From Emticicia sp037153985 (lineage in GTDB: Bacteria > Bacteroidota > Bacteroidia > Cytophagales > Spirosomataceae), in the NCBI RefSeq assembly GCF_037153985.1, contig NZ_JBBAYI010000014.1:1-64000 (forward strand): a stretch of DNA of 64,000 nucleotides, written 5' to 3'. Made by a program: the position numbers and the translations under genes. Below, piece after piece: positions 53,432 to 63,473 of the stretch. Within the stretch, counting starts at the first letter, position 1; every line of letters begins with the position of its first letter. Below the pieces are notes generated by a model, which searched no databases, was not told where the DNA came from, and worked only from the letters and a program-made list of their open reading frames with translations.

Positions 53432-54877
53432 TTATTTTGCTTCGTTTGCCAGCTTCATATTTTGCTGCCGCTCATAGAAGTTTATAAAGTCTTCCAGTTT
53501 ATCAACGGGTATTCTTCGGGCAATAATCCGTTTATTTTTGTCCAGAATATAATTGGTTGGCGTAGAATATACGTCGAAATTATTGCGGAAATAATACCTG
53601 CCTTTGGCATCCCACAGATTCAGCAGTTCACCTGTTTTATAGGTCTGTACAAAATTACTTATCTTCTTTCTATCATAGACAATACTTACATTGTAAATAG
53701 TAACTTTACCTTTATTGGCATGATAAAAATCCATTAATTTAGGTGCCGATTCTTTGCAATGCCCACATTCGGGGTCATAAAAATGCACAATTGTGTATTG
53801 TGTTTTGCTCTGCATAGGAGAATACTCTCTACCAAGCGAATCCGACACAATCAGTTCAGGGAATACGAATCCGGTTTGAAGTGGTTTCAGTATATCAACT
53901 CTTTCCTTAAACTTGGCGCGCTGAGTAGAATCGAGCCACGGTGCATTTTTAAGATAGTAGTTTTCTGCCAGATGCACAAACACGCCATCAAGCCCAACAA
54001 TTTCGCTATTTTCGTACTTATTGGTAATCTGCCATAAAACAAAGCGGTATACTTCCTGATTAGGCATTGCCAGTTTTAATACCTTATCGGCATCTCTTTT
54101 GATTGAATCCGATACCTGATAAACCAAGTCTTTGAAATAACGCTCAACGCGGCTATGCAGAAAAGGTGAACGTAGCAATCGCTCATCTGTAAAATCGACA
54201 TTATCGAAGAAATGTTTCTTATAGAAATTAAAAAGATAGGTCGAGTCGGGCCTTCCATTAGCTTTTTTAGGAAGCTCTTTGGGTAATTCAGGCTCCATAT
54301 TACTTTTAATTACTTTAGCGGCAAAACTATTTCCGTTAGTGCTGATAAAATTCTTCATGTAGGTATCTACATCGGTCTGTATTTTATCCATCTGCTTACG
54401 GGTAGCTTCTTGCAAGGCAGGGTCGTTTTTACCTTTCGACAAAGCCGTAATTCCTTCGGCTTCACGGCTCTTATCTTGCAAGAATTTGCGATAGGCAAAA
54501 AGCAATTCGTTTTCTTTTGAACCTTTAAACTTTACATGCCCTACAAAGTCGGTTGTATCACTTTCTATCTCCATAAATTGCTCTTTGCCATCTACGGCGA
54601 AGTCGTAGTATTTTGATGGCGATAAAACAATTAAGTAAATTCCTCCTTTGAGGGGGTCTTTTCCTTGAAAATTCAGCACACCGTTTTCTACTTTAGCAGA
54701 GTCAACTTTAATATATTGGTTGTATCCGAAGAAATGTGCTAAATGGCAAACTCTCCCTTCTGTAACTCCTTTGAGGCGTACTTTAATTGCATGCCCTGGA
54801 GTTTGTGCAAATAATAAATTTGTAGTAAATAATAATGCTAATAGAAGTAAGGGTGTACGGTAGTATTTAAAAAACAT
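53432..54877 (-). CDS. Exported thioredoxin-fold protein (TlpA/ResA-like) with extra N-terminal domains
   Basis: The 481-residue periplasmic protein has a signal peptide (cleavage near LFAQ, residue 25). The N-terminal beta domain (about 30-125) is DUF4369-like, a helical middle of about 190 residues follows (DUF5106-like), and the C-terminal thioredoxin domain has active-site CGHC in HFYDPECGHCKES. It is a likely periplasmic thiol oxidoreductase. Confidence 0.82.
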   Translation of the reverse strand: MFFKYYRTPLLLLALLFTTNLLFAQTPGHAIKVRLKGVTEGRVCHLAHFFGYNQYIKVDSAKVENGVLNFQGKDPLKGGIYLIVLSPSKYYDFAVDGKEQFMEIESDTTDFVGHVKFKGSKENELLFAYRKFLQDKSREAEGITALSKGKNDPALQEATRKQMDKIQTDVDTYMKNFISTNGNSFAAKVIKSNMEPELPKELPKKANGRPDSTYLFNFYKKHFFDNVDFTDERLLRSPFLHSRVERYFKDLVYQVSDSIKRDADKVLKLAMPNQEVYRFVLWQITNKYENSEIVGLDGVFVHLAENYYLKNAPWLDSTQRAKFKERVDILKPLQTGFVFPELIVSDSLGREYSPMQSKTQYTIVHFYDPECGHCKESAPKLMDFYHANKGKVTIYNVSIVYDRKKISNFVQTYKTGELLNLWDAKGRYYFRNNFDVYSTPTNYILDKNKRIIARRIPVDKLEDFINFYERQQNMKLANEAK

Positions 54878-54994
54878 ATTTTTATTTTTTTAGTCCTATT
54901 ACTGTATGAGTAGCAAATATAATTGCTTAATTTATCTATTATTGTTAAAAACTTGTTAATCTATAAAATATAACTCCCATTTTAACGAAAAGCC

Positions 54995-55762
54995 ATGTAT
55001 GATATTGTTTCAAAAGTATTTACTTTCTGTATTATGCCGGCTGGTATAATATGTATTTTACTTATTTATGCTATCACTACAAAAAATCGTACCAAATCGA
55101 GAAAATTATTAATTACAACGCTTATTTTTTTCTATATTTTTTCGAACCCCTTCATTTGTAATGAAATTTTACTTTTGTGGGAGCCTGCACCTACGGCTAT
55201 TTCGGCAGTACAACCTCATGACGTAGGTATTTTGCTTACCGGCGGTTGTATTAATACCTTTCAGGAGCCTGCCGAAAATATTTTTCTCGGAATGAGTAGC
55301 GATCGAATTGGTCAGACTTTGCAGTTATACAAAAAGGGGAAAATAAAGAAAATTCTTATTAGCGGCGGAGATGTTATCATTGCCGGAAAACCAGTTACCA
55401 GCGAAATTGACCAGATTGCTAAATATCTGGTTATGAGCGGAGTACCTCAAGAAGACATTTATCTGGAATCCTTATCTAAAAATACAAGAGAGAATGCAAC
55501 AAACTCAGCCCTGATTTTGAAAAAACAGTTTCCAAATCAAAAATATTTACTCATTACATCAGCATTTCATCTTAGGCGTGCCATTGGTTGTTTTGAAAAA
55601 GTAAATGTAAAAGTAACTCCTTTTGGTTCTCATTATCTATCTTCCCAGAGAAGAATAGGCTTGATACACTTCTTACCTTGGGCCGACCCTATGGCCAGAT
55701 TACAGCTAGTTTTAAGAGAAATAGTTGGTTATATCAGCTATTGGATAGCCGGATGGGTATAA
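54995..55762 (+). CDS. YdcF/ElyC family membrane protein
   Basis: The 255-residue protein has two N-terminal membrane helices and a DUF218 domain: VGILLTGGCINT, KILISGGDVI, SLSKNTRENATNSALIL and LLITSAFHLRRAIGCFEK. E. coli ElyC and SanA of this family affect envelope polysaccharide synthesis; the exact reaction is not known. It faces the GT117 gene across a shared terminator. Confidence 0.88.
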   Translation: MYDIVSKVFTFCIMPAGIICILLIYAITTKNRTKSRKLLITTLIFFYIFSNPFICNEILLLWEPAPTAISAVQPHDVGILLTGGCINTFQEPAENIFLGMSSDRIGQTLQLYKKGKIKKILISGGDVIIAGKPVTSEIDQIAKYLVMSGVPQEDIYLESLSKNTRENATNSALILKKQFPNQKYLLITSAFHLRRAIGCFEKVNVKVTPFGSHYLSSQRRIGLIHFLPWADPMARLQLVLREIVGYISYWIAGWV

Positions 55763-55765
55763 AAA

Positions 55766-55794
55766 ATGAGGGCATCGGTTTATGATGCCCTCAT
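55766..55794. terminator. Terminator between the YdcF and GT117 genes
   Basis: ATGAGGGCATC / GATGCCCTCAT, an 11-bp perfect stem with a 7-base loop, flanked by A on the left and T on the right. Confidence 0.85.
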
Positions 55795-55812
55795 TTCATT
55801 TTGAAACAAACA

Positions 55813-58797
55813 TTAGCTTAGTTTAGCGTAGTATTTGTTATAAATAGCTTCGTAACGTTTGGCGGCCTCTGTTTGCCCATTACGGTTACATACATTGGCT
55901 AATATCTGAAGATTTCTAAGGTTCATTTCGATATATCCTTGCACATTATCGGGCATCCATTCTGCACTTATTCTCTGTGCTTTTTCAGTGAAATAAGCCA
56001 GATTCTGGTCAGCACGTTTTGTAATTACATCGGCTATTTCCATCGCTTTTTTAGAGTCTCCCACCTCAAAGTAATACATTACATAGTTGGTACACAGTTG
56101 GTCGTACGGAATTGTATTATCAGGTAAAACTTTATTAGCGTGGTCGAGTACTTCCTTCGCTTTATCTTTTTTACCATCTCTCACAAGTTGGTCAACCAAT
56201 CGTAAGAAAGCCAGACGAGCAGTTACAATAGGTACTTTCAGGTAAGTTTCAGAATCATAGTATACCTTCGGATTGTTCATTTCACGCCATGCCATCTTCT
56301 TCATCATGTTTTCATACATAACATCGGTATTAATGAAACCATCTTCAGCCCCGGGGCCTACTTTGAAAGGCATCAGTCTGTATGCGTAACCTTCAAGCTG
56401 CATATATTCACGAAGGTTCAGGTAATTGTCAGGTGCAAGCGTTCCGGCAAAATAAATAGGGCGTTTCCAGTTATTCTGTGCAATCATCTCTAATTGCATC
56501 AAATCGTTTTTCAATAAATCGCGTTTACCGATATTCCACAACATTTGTCCGGTCAGGTATGGCTCATATTGTTTAGCAACAAAACCTAATTTTTTAACTT
56601 CATCAATATTATATGTCAGCGACAGGCTGTCTGACGGCAAAGTGTTAATTGTCTTGCCATTATTTAAAGGTAGCTGAATTGCAGGATTATTGTTTTTCAC
56701 AAACTCCATGAATTCTTTCAGGTCAATTGGTTCTTTCAGACGTTCTACAAACGGTATTTGGTCGTTAACGCCACTCAACAATTGGTCTGTTGAGAATGTA
56801 ATCGGAAGTGGGTCCGACTCATACGTTTTACGTTTCATTTGTTCACAGTACCAGTCTGTTCCTAATAAACTAAGGTTACAAACACGCACATCGGTACGGA
56901 AACCTTCAACTTCCTGCACATACCACAGCGGGAAAGTGTCGTTATCGCCGCCTGTAAACAGGATAGCATCTTTGGCACAAGAGTTAAGCAGGTTTTTAGC
57001 AAAATCAACTTGGTGGTAACGGTTCGAGCGGTCGTGGCCTCTCCAGCCTTGTGGCAACATAATCAACGGAATTGCCAAACCTATCACAGTAGCACCAATG
57101 GCTCTGGTTTTAGTATTATTAATAAACTTCAATACATACTCAAACAAGCCCATAACGCCAAGCCCTATCCAGATTGCCCATATATAGAATGAACCTACAT
57201 AGATATAATCACGTTCACGTGGTTCGATTGGAGGGGCATTCAGGAATACCACAAGCGCCAGACCTGTAAAGATAAAGAGCAGGAATAGCACGAGGGCGTC
57301 GCGTTCGCGTTTGAAATAATGGTATAATAATCCTAATATACCTAAAATAACAGGTAAGCCCCAGTAGTTAGTACGAGCGCGGTTCTCTTTTACAGCCGGA
57401 GGCAAGCTACTTTTCGATTCAAGTATGTTGGTTGGCCCAGCCCCTTCAATGTCGCTTGAGCGACCCCAGAAATTCCATGCAAAATATCTCCAGTACATAT
57501 AACCCATCTGACGCTTGAACATATATTTAATGTTCGTTACAACCGTTGGTTTTTCTTGTGGCGACAAGTTCATTTCCTGACGATATACCGCCTGATGATT
57601 TCCGTCAGTACTCCACATACGTGGCAATAGGCTCTCACTGTTTGGCTCCCACACATAAGTAGGCTTGTAGTCATAAATTTCGTATTTTTTATTTCCTACT
57701 TTATAAACTGGGTCACCGTTTTCAATTGCTTCTAATTTACTGGTAAAAACGGGGCCATATAATAACGGACGGCTACCGTACTGTTCGCGTTTCAGATAAG
57801 ATACGTAATTCAGTACGTTGCTTGGGTTGTTTTCGTTGATTGGTGGGTTGTAGTTTGAACGAATCAGTGCAATAGTATAACTCGAATAACCAATTAATAC
57901 AAAGGCAAAAGCTACAAGAGCCGTATTGGCTATAACCATTCCTTTTCTGTTTGTCCAGAAAATACTGTAAGCTAAACCACCTATTAAAGCCAAAACAAAA
58001 AACAAACTACCTGAGCTGAATGGCAAATGAAAAGTATTAACAAAAAGTTTTTCAAAAGTGAAAGCTAACGACGGAATACCCGTAATAACCCCTACATTGA
58101 CAATACCCAGAACTACCATACCTATCAGAAAGGCTAAAATTCCACCTTTCCATGTAACTTTTTTGGTTTTTTTGTAATAATATATCAATGATAAGGCCGG
58201 AATGGTTACAAGGTTCAATAAGTGGACACCTATCGAAAGCCCTACCAGATAAGCAATGAATATCAACCAGCGATTAGCATCTGCTTCATCTTCTATTAAT
58301 TCCCAACGGAAAGCGGCCCATACTACAATAGCTGTAAAGAACGATGACATACCGTATACCTCTGCCTCAACTGCCGAAAACCAAAAAGAATCTGAAAACG
58401 CGTATACTAATGAGCCAACAGCACTGGCAGCTAACACTAGTATGGTTTCGGTGCTGTTGAGTTCTTCACCTTTTTTACCAAATACCTTACGTGCCAGTAA
58501 AGAGATAGTCCAGAACATAAACAAAATTGTAAAGGCACTGGAAATAACCGATACCATGTTTATCATCAGGGCTACTTTGGTTACGTCGCTTCCGGCTAGT
58601 AAAGAAGCCATACGACCTATTAACAGGAAGAAAGGCGCACCTGCCGGGTGAGGAACCTGAAGTTTGTATGCACAGGCAATGAACTCACCACAGTCCCAGA
58701 AACTAGCAGTAGGTTCGACAGTTAGTGTGTAAGTGATGAGTGAGATGGCAAAAACTGCCCAGCCAATAATATTATTAAGCCTCTTAAAATTGTTCAT
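55813..58797 (-). CDS. DUF2723 (GT117 family) membrane glycosyltransferase-like protein
   Basis: The 994-residue protein has about a dozen hydrophobic helices in the first two thirds and a soluble C-terminal third with helical repeats. The start, VEPTASFWDCGEFIACAYKLQVPHPAGAPFFLLIGR, is the signature of the DUF2723 family, the GT-C-like fold now classed as GT117 and found almost only in Bacteroidota. It probably transfers sugars to lipids or proteins at the membrane; acceptor unknown. Confidence 0.9.
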   Translation of the reverse strand: MNNFKRLNNIIGWAVFAISLITYTLTVEPTASFWDCGEFIACAYKLQVPHPAGAPFFLLIGRMASLLAGSDVTKVALMINMVSVISSAFTILFMFWTISLLARKVFGKKGEELNSTETILVLAASAVGSLVYAFSDSFWFSAVEAEVYGMSSFFTAIVVWAAFRWELIEDEADANRWLIFIAYLVGLSIGVHLLNLVTIPALSLIYYYKKTKKVTWKGGILAFLIGMVVLGIVNVGVITGIPSLAFTFEKLFVNTFHLPFSSGSLFFVLALIGGLAYSIFWTNRKGMVIANTALVAFAFVLIGYSSYTIALIRSNYNPPINENNPSNVLNYVSYLKREQYGSRPLLYGPVFTSKLEAIENGDPVYKVGNKKYEIYDYKPTYVWEPNSESLLPRMWSTDGNHQAVYRQEMNLSPQEKPTVVTNIKYMFKRQMGYMYWRYFAWNFWGRSSDIEGAGPTNILESKSSLPPAVKENRARTNYWGLPVILGILGLLYHYFKRERDALVLFLLFIFTGLALVVFLNAPPIEPRERDYIYVGSFYIWAIWIGLGVMGLFEYVLKFINNTKTRAIGATVIGLAIPLIMLPQGWRGHDRSNRYHQVDFAKNLLNSCAKDAILFTGGDNDTFPLWYVQEVEGFRTDVRVCNLSLLGTDWYCEQMKRKTYESDPLPITFSTDQLLSGVNDQIPFVERLKEPIDLKEFMEFVKNNNPAIQLPLNNGKTINTLPSDSLSLTYNIDEVKKLGFVAKQYEPYLTGQMLWNIGKRDLLKNDLMQLEMIAQNNWKRPIYFAGTLAPDNYLNLREYMQLEGYAYRLMPFKVGPGAEDGFINTDVMYENMMKKMAWREMNNPKVYYDSETYLKVPIVTARLAFLRLVDQLVRDGKKDKAKEVLDHANKVLPDNTIPYDQLCTNYVMYYFEVGDSKKAMEIADVITKRADQNLAYFTEKAQRISAEWMPDNVQGYIEMNLRNLQILANVCNRNGQTEAAKRYEAIYNKYYAKLS

Positions 58798-59022
58798 TTT
58801 GTATAAGTAAATGTAGTAAATTAGCTATCTCTGGAAATATTGTTTATCTCCAAATCTCAATGATGGCTCAAAAATAGAGAATTTAAGGCAGAGTTTAGAA
58901 AAAAACGAACTTAAATTATGTTAAAAACAAGAAATAGACCGAAACAATAAAACTCACTTAAAATCGGCTTTTTTGAGCCATAAACATTGCCTTTAGTATG
59001 ATTATTACACCCAAAAACAGCA

Positions 59023-59054
59023 AAGCCCCTCTTTTTATAACAAAAGAGAGGCTT
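59023..59054 (-). terminator. Terminator of dnaJ
   Basis: AAGCCTCTCTTTT / AAAAGAGGGGCTT stem with one mismatch, followed by TTTTTGG on the minus strand. Confidence 0.7.
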
Positions 59055-59089
59055 CGCCATAGCCATTAATTTTACAATTTTATTTTTTC

Positions 59090-60241
59090 TTAATGGAAGA
59101 AATCCTTCATTCTATCGAAAAAGCTTTTGTCATTCTTGGTTGCTCTTGGCTGGAAATTAGGCGCATCACGTAGTTTCTCAAGAATGGATTTTTCTTCGCT
59201 GCTTATATTGGTTGGGGTATAAATATTTACCTGCACCAGTTGGTCGCCTATTCTGTAACTGTTGTTTACATCTTTCAAACCTTTGCCTTTCAAGCGCAGA
59301 ATTTCTCCTGGCTGTGTACCCGGCTTGACCGATATTTTTACTTTTCCACCAATCGATGGAATTTCAACATCTTTACCTAATACTGCATCTGCAAAATTCA
59401 GTTTCAGGTCATAAATAATATTGTTGCCGTCACGCTTTAGTTCTGGGTGTTCTTCTTCTTCAATTACAATAAGCAAGTCGCCGGCTATTCCTCCACGTAC
59501 AGGCACGTTTCCTTTGCCTGTCATTGATAACTGCATACCTTCACCCACACCTGCCGGAATCTTGATTGAAATTAAATCTTCGTTCAGGATACGGCCTTCG
59601 CCAAAGCAGGTTTCGCAACGTTCAACAATTACTTTACCTTCTCCCTGACAAGTATGGCAAGTAGTGGTTGAAACCATCTGGCCCAACATAGTGCTTACCA
59701 CTTTCCGAATTTGTCCAGAACCGTTACAGGTCTGGCAGGTTTTCAGAGAATTACCATTCTTAGAGCCATTGCCTCCGCAAGTATTACACGCCACATAACG
59801 TTTTACCTTTATTTTTTTCTCAGCACCATTGGCTATTTCGTCCAAATCGAGTTTCAGCTTGATACGCAAGTCAGAGCCTTTACGTACGGGCTGGCCACCG
59901 GCGCTGCGTCTTCCGCCTCCACCAAAGAAACTACCAAATGGGCTGTCGTCGCCAAACACACTGCTAAAAATATCTTCCATATTTACGCCTCCGCCACCAA
60001 AACCACTGGCCCCGCCCATTCCCTGATGACCGAACTGGTCGTATCTCTGGCGTTTTTCGGCGTCAGAAAGCACACCGTAGGCTTCGGCAATTTCTTTAAA
60101 TTTTTCTTCAGCAGCTTTATCTCCCGGGTTTTTATCAGGGTGATACTGAATAGCCAACTTACGATATGCTTTTTTAAGCTCATCTTCAGTAGCATTTTTA
60201 CTTACCCCTAATACTTCGTAATAATCTCTCTTCTGTGACAT
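59090..60241 (-). CDS. dnaJ: Chaperone protein DnaJ
   Basis: The 383-residue Hsp40 has a J domain with the HPD motif (IQYHPDKNP), a Gly/Phe-rich linker (GGASGFGGGGVN), four zinc motifs of the CxxCxGxG type (CNTCGGNG, CQTCNGSG, CHTCQGEG, CETCFGEG) and the C-terminal substrate domain. I chose the ATG at MSQKRDYY, where all DnaJs begin. It follows grpE by 184 bases on the same strand. Confidence 0.97.
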   Translation of the reverse strand: MSQKRDYYEVLGVSKNATEDELKKAYRKLAIQYHPDKNPGDKAAEEKFKEIAEAYGVLSDAEKRQRYDQFGHQGMGGASGFGGGGVNMEDIFSSVFGDDSPFGSFFGGGGRRSAGGQPVRKGSDLRIKLKLDLDEIANGAEKKIKVKRYVACNTCGGNGSKNGNSLKTCQTCNGSGQIRKVVSTMLGQMVSTTTCHTCQGEGKVIVERCETCFGEGRILNEDLISIKIPAGVGEGMQLSMTGKGNVPVRGGIAGDLLIVIEEEEHPELKRDGNNIIYDLKLNFADAVLGKDVEIPSIGGKVKISVKPGTQPGEILRLKGKGLKDVNNSYRIGDQLVQVNIYTPTNISSEEKSILEKLRDAPNFQPRATKNDKSFFDRMKDFFH

Positions 60242-60425
60242 AATGATTGTGAATAAATTCAATGAGTAAATGAGCAATCAGGCTCCACTAAATACCTTTT
60301 TTTATATCTGAAATATAACTATATAATGAGAAACCCGACCTCGCTTTGCAGTAGCTCAACAACAAACAAAACCTCTGTTGTTTCCAACACAAGCTATCTC
60401 ATTTAAGCATTTTTATTTATATACC

Positions 60426-60974
60426 TTAACTACCAACTACCACTTTAGCATAACGAATTACCTTATCGTTCAGGTAGTAACCTTTCTCTACCTCATCAAT
60501 TACTTTCCCTTTTTTGTCTTCACCTGCGGCAAACTGTGTAATACATTCGTGCAGGTCAACGTCAAAGTCCTTATCTTTGGCTTCCATTGGTTTTAAACCT
60601 TTCGAGGCCAGTGTTTTCTGCAATTTATTAAATATCAGGGCAATGCCTTCTTTCAGCGGCTCTACCTCCGTCACATTTTCAAAAGATTTATTAGCACGCT
60701 CGAAATCGTCTATGACAGGAATCAACTCTTTGATTAAACCTTCTGACGCATTCTGAATTGTTTCAATTCTTTCTTTAGCTGTGCGGCGGCGGAAGTTCTC
60801 AAATTCGGCATACAAACGCAGATATTTATCTTTTGCTTCGGCAAGCTGGCTTTCCAGTTGTGCTTGTTTGTCTTCTGTTTCTACACTTTCTGTGCCTGTT
60901 TCTTCTGCCAGATTTTCATTATTTTCTGCTGTTTGCTCTTCTGTTATTTCTTGTCCTTCTTTATTTTCTGCCAT
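60426..60974 (-). CDS. grpE: Nucleotide exchange factor GrpE
   Basis: The 182-residue DnaK exchange factor has an acidic N-terminus, a long helix (about 40-90, KDKYLRLYAEFENFRRRTAKER) and the C-terminal beta wing (CITQFAAGEDKKGKVIDEVEKGYYLNDKVIRYAKVVV). It is upstream of dnaJ. dnaK is not in the window. Confidence 0.95.
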   Translation of the reverse strand: MAENKEGQEITEEQTAENNENLAEETGTESVETEDKQAQLESQLAEAKDKYLRLYAEFENFRRRTAKERIETIQNASEGLIKELIPVIDDFERANKSFENVTEVEPLKEGIALIFNKLQKTLASKGLKPMEAKDKDFDVDLHECITQFAAGEDKKGKVIDEVEKGYYLNDKVIRYAKVVVGS

Positions 60975-61124
60975 TTTTCTACCAATTTTATTTTTGCAAA
61001 TTTCGGCAATTATTTTGCCAATACGAAATTTACTGACAAGATGGCAGAATTATATTCTTTACAGCCTCCATCTATACGACAGTTTTTTCATAACTTGCCA
61101 TAAAATTCTAGCGCTATTCTTCCT

Positions 61125-62258
61125 ATGTATACCATCATTACCAATGCCATTATTCATACAGGCACACAAGTTCTTGACAATCATGTTATTATTATCGACA
61201 ACGGTACTATCAGTGCTGTAAAACCATTAGCCGATTTTACAACTGATACAACAGCTCACCACATAGACCTACAAGGGAAGCATATTTCAGCCGGTTTCAT
61301 TGATACACATATTAATGGCGGAGAAAAATATTATTTTACCGAACACCCTACCGAAGAAACTATTCAGGATATTTATGAGTCAAGCCTAGCACTAGGCACA
61401 ACCCACGTTTTGCCCTGCCTCATTACTTCGCCCCTTGACAACATTCTTAAGGGAATTGAGGCAACCAAAAACTTTATGGCAAGGAATCCTAATTCGGGCG
61501 TGTTGGGTATGCACCTCGAAGGCCCGTTTCTGAATGTAGCTAAACGTGGAGCGCACCTGAAAGAATATGTAAGAAACCCCACTAATGTCGAACTGGAAGA
61601 AATTATTAAATATGGCAAAGATGTGATTAAAATTATGACAATTGCTGCCGAAAACTTTACTGATGAGCAACTAGACCTGCTACTAGCCAGCGGAATACGT
61701 TTATCGCTAGGGCATTCAAATGCTACTTACCAACAGGCAAAGCGTGCGTATCAGAAAGGCATCGGGCTATGTACGCACCTCTACAATGCCATGACCCAAA
61801 TGGGTCACCGCGAACCAGGCGTAGTGGGAGCTACCTTCGATACCCCAGAGGTTTATGCCCCTATTATTATCGATGGCTTCCATTGTGACTTTGCCGCTGC
61901 ACGTATTGCTTACAAAATCAAGAAAGACAAATTATTTATTATCTCTGATGCCCTTTTCGTTGGAAATAAAGTTACTCATTTCAAGTGGGGAGAATTTGAT
62001 GCCTACCTGAAAGATAATCAATACCGTAATTCGGAGGGGAATCTGGCTGGTGCGGCCATTTCAATGGCTGATGCCGTCAAAGCGGCCGTCGAAAAAGTAG
62101 GCATTCCGTTAGACGAAGCCATTAAAATGGCTACTGTACGTGCTGCTAAGGCCATAGGCCAAGACCAGCAAATCGGGCAGATTGCCTCGGGTTTTCCTGC
62201 CAGTTTTGTTACTTTCGATAAAGACCTTCAACATTTTGCCCCACTATTGCTAGCATAA
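61125..62258 (+). CDS. nagA: N-acetylglucosamine-6-phosphate deacetylase
   Basis: The 377-residue amidohydrolase has the metal site in GFIDTHINGG, LEGPF, the GHSNATYQQA and CTHLYNAMTQMGHREPGVVG motifs and DALFVGNK near the active Asp. It removes the acetyl group from GlcNAc-6-P in amino-sugar use and cell-wall recycling. No other nag genes are near, so a recycling role is likely. Confidence 0.94.
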   Translation: MYTIITNAIIHTGTQVLDNHVIIIDNGTISAVKPLADFTTDTTAHHIDLQGKHISAGFIDTHINGGEKYYFTEHPTEETIQDIYESSLALGTTHVLPCLITSPLDNILKGIEATKNFMARNPNSGVLGMHLEGPFLNVAKRGAHLKEYVRNPTNVELEEIIKYGKDVIKIMTIAAENFTDEQLDLLLASGIRLSLGHSNATYQQAKRAYQKGIGLCTHLYNAMTQMGHREPGVVGATFDTPEVYAPIIIDGFHCDFAAARIAYKIKKDKLFIISDALFVGNKVTHFKWGEFDAYLKDNQYRNSEGNLAGAAISMADAVKAAVEKVGIPLDEAIKMATVRAAKAIGQDQQIGQIASGFPASFVTFDKDLQHFAPLLLA

Positions 62259-62294
62259 GACTGTTTTCGTTTGAAAAAATATATTTAAAAAGTC

Positions 62295-62327
62295 TTGCAA
62301 ATATATACCGATTGGTATATATTTGCA
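62295..62327 (+). promoter_or_regulatory. tetR promoter overlapped by a 14-bp-arm palindrome
   Basis: A 32-bp palindrome (arms TGCAAATATATACC and GGTATATATTTGCA, centre GATT) covers the promoter: TTG at 62295-62297, 20 bases, TATATTTG at 62318-62325. The inner ATACC/GGTAT matches the second palindrome at 62951-62964. This fits an autoregulatory TetR operator. Confidence 0.6.
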
Positions 62328-62344
62328 GCATAAATAAAAGCTAC

Positions 62345-62932
62345 ATGAGTAAAGCGGCAAGAACACGGGAATTTATCATTGAAAAAACAGCACCTATCTT
62401 TAACATAAAGGGATATGCCGGAACTTCTCTGAATGATATGACCAACGCCACCGGCTTAACTAAAGGTAGTATTTATGGCAACTTTACTAATAAAGATGAA
62501 GTTGCACTGGCAGCTTTTGAATATAACCTGAATTGTGTTGATGAAATCATCAGGCAAGAAATGGCTAAACATAGCAGTATTCAGGAAAAACTACTGGTAT
62601 ATGCCAATGTTTATGAAAATTTTCTGAAATTTCCGTTTCCGAACGGAGGTTGCCCCATTTTGAATACAGCCATTGAAGCAGACGACACTCATCCGGCCCT
62701 TAAAGAAAAAGCCTCTAATGCCATTCATGACTGGAAAAACAAAATTACCAGTCTTATTCAGAAGGGCATCGACAACAAAGAATTTAAATCTGACATTGAC
62801 CCTGAACAAACAGCTTTAACCATGATAGCCATGATAGAGGGTGGAATCATGATTACAAAACTGACTGGTAAACTCAATTACAGAAAAGCTGTTATGCAAT
62901 CTGTTGAAAAAATCATCAGAGATTTAAGCTAA
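62345..62932 (+). CDS. TetR/AcrR family regulator
   Basis: The 195-residue regulator has the TetR HTH in the first 50 residues (IFNIKGYAGTSLNDMTNATGLTKGSIYGNFTNKDEVALAA) and a TetR_C ligand-binding domain. I chose the ATG at MSKAARTR. Palindromes lie before it and before the following thioesterase gene, so it probably represses itself and that gene set. Confidence 0.9.
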   Translation: MSKAARTREFIIEKTAPIFNIKGYAGTSLNDMTNATGLTKGSIYGNFTNKDEVALAAFEYNLNCVDEIIRQEMAKHSSIQEKLLVYANVYENFLKFPFPNGGCPILNTAIEADDTHPALKEKASNAIHDWKNKITSLIQKGIDNKEFKSDIDPEQTALTMIAMIEGGIMITKLTGKLNYRKAVMQSVEKIIRDLS

Positions 62933-62950
62933 TTTTTTTTCACAAATAAA

Positions 62951-62964
62951 ATACCGAACGGTAT
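62951..62964 (+). promoter_or_regulatory. TetR operator candidate before the thioesterase gene
   Basis: ATACCG-AA-CGGTAT, 6-bp perfect arms, ending 3 bases before the next start codon; the same ATACC/GGTAT core as the palindrome at the tetR promoter. Confidence 0.5.
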
Positions 62965-62967
62965 AAA

Positions 62968-63462
62968 ATGAAAACAAATAACAGAGAAAGAACTTTTCAG
63001 TGGGACAACCCAATGGAAGGAGCCAAGCAAGCCTTACAGATGTCGGGGCTAGCTTATTTACAAGCTATGAGCGACGGGCAAATTCCTTTCCCTCCCCTAC
63101 TACATACGTTAGATTTTAAACCAACACTTCTGGAAAAAGGCAAGGTTATTTTTTCGTTCCAACCACAGGAATTTCACTATAATCCTATTGGAAGTGTACA
63201 CGGAGGAGTTATTTCTGCCATACTTGATTCGGCTATGGGTTGCACGCTTCATTCAATACTAGACGCCGGAACAGGTTATACAACCCTTGAACTAAAAGTA
63301 AATTTTTTAAAGGCAGTAACCACAAAAAATGAAGAGCTACACGCTGTGGGTAAAATTATTCACGCCGGTGGCCGGACAGCCCTTGTGGAAGCTCAATTAA
63401 TAGATAATAACAATACTGTTTACGCGCATGGCGTCAGTACTTGTATGATTTTTAAATCTTAA
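62968..63462 (+). CDS. PaaI family thioesterase (hotdog fold)
   Basis: The 164-residue protein has the hotdog-fold thioesterase signature NPIGSVHGGVISAILDSAMGCTLHS and LELKVNFLKAVT. Such enzymes cleave acyl-CoA or aryl-CoA thioesters; the substrate is not clear. It is 35 bases after tetR and 11 bases before the short-chain dehydrogenase, likely one operon. Confidence 0.87.
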   Translation: MKTNNRERTFQWDNPMEGAKQALQMSGLAYLQAMSDGQIPFPPLLHTLDFKPTLLEKGKVIFSFQPQEFHYNPIGSVHGGVISAILDSAMGCTLHSILDAGTGYTTLELKVNFLKAVTTKNEELHAVGKIIHAGGRTALVEAQLIDNNNTVYAHGVSTCMIFKS

Positions 63463-63473
63463 ACCAAAGAAAA

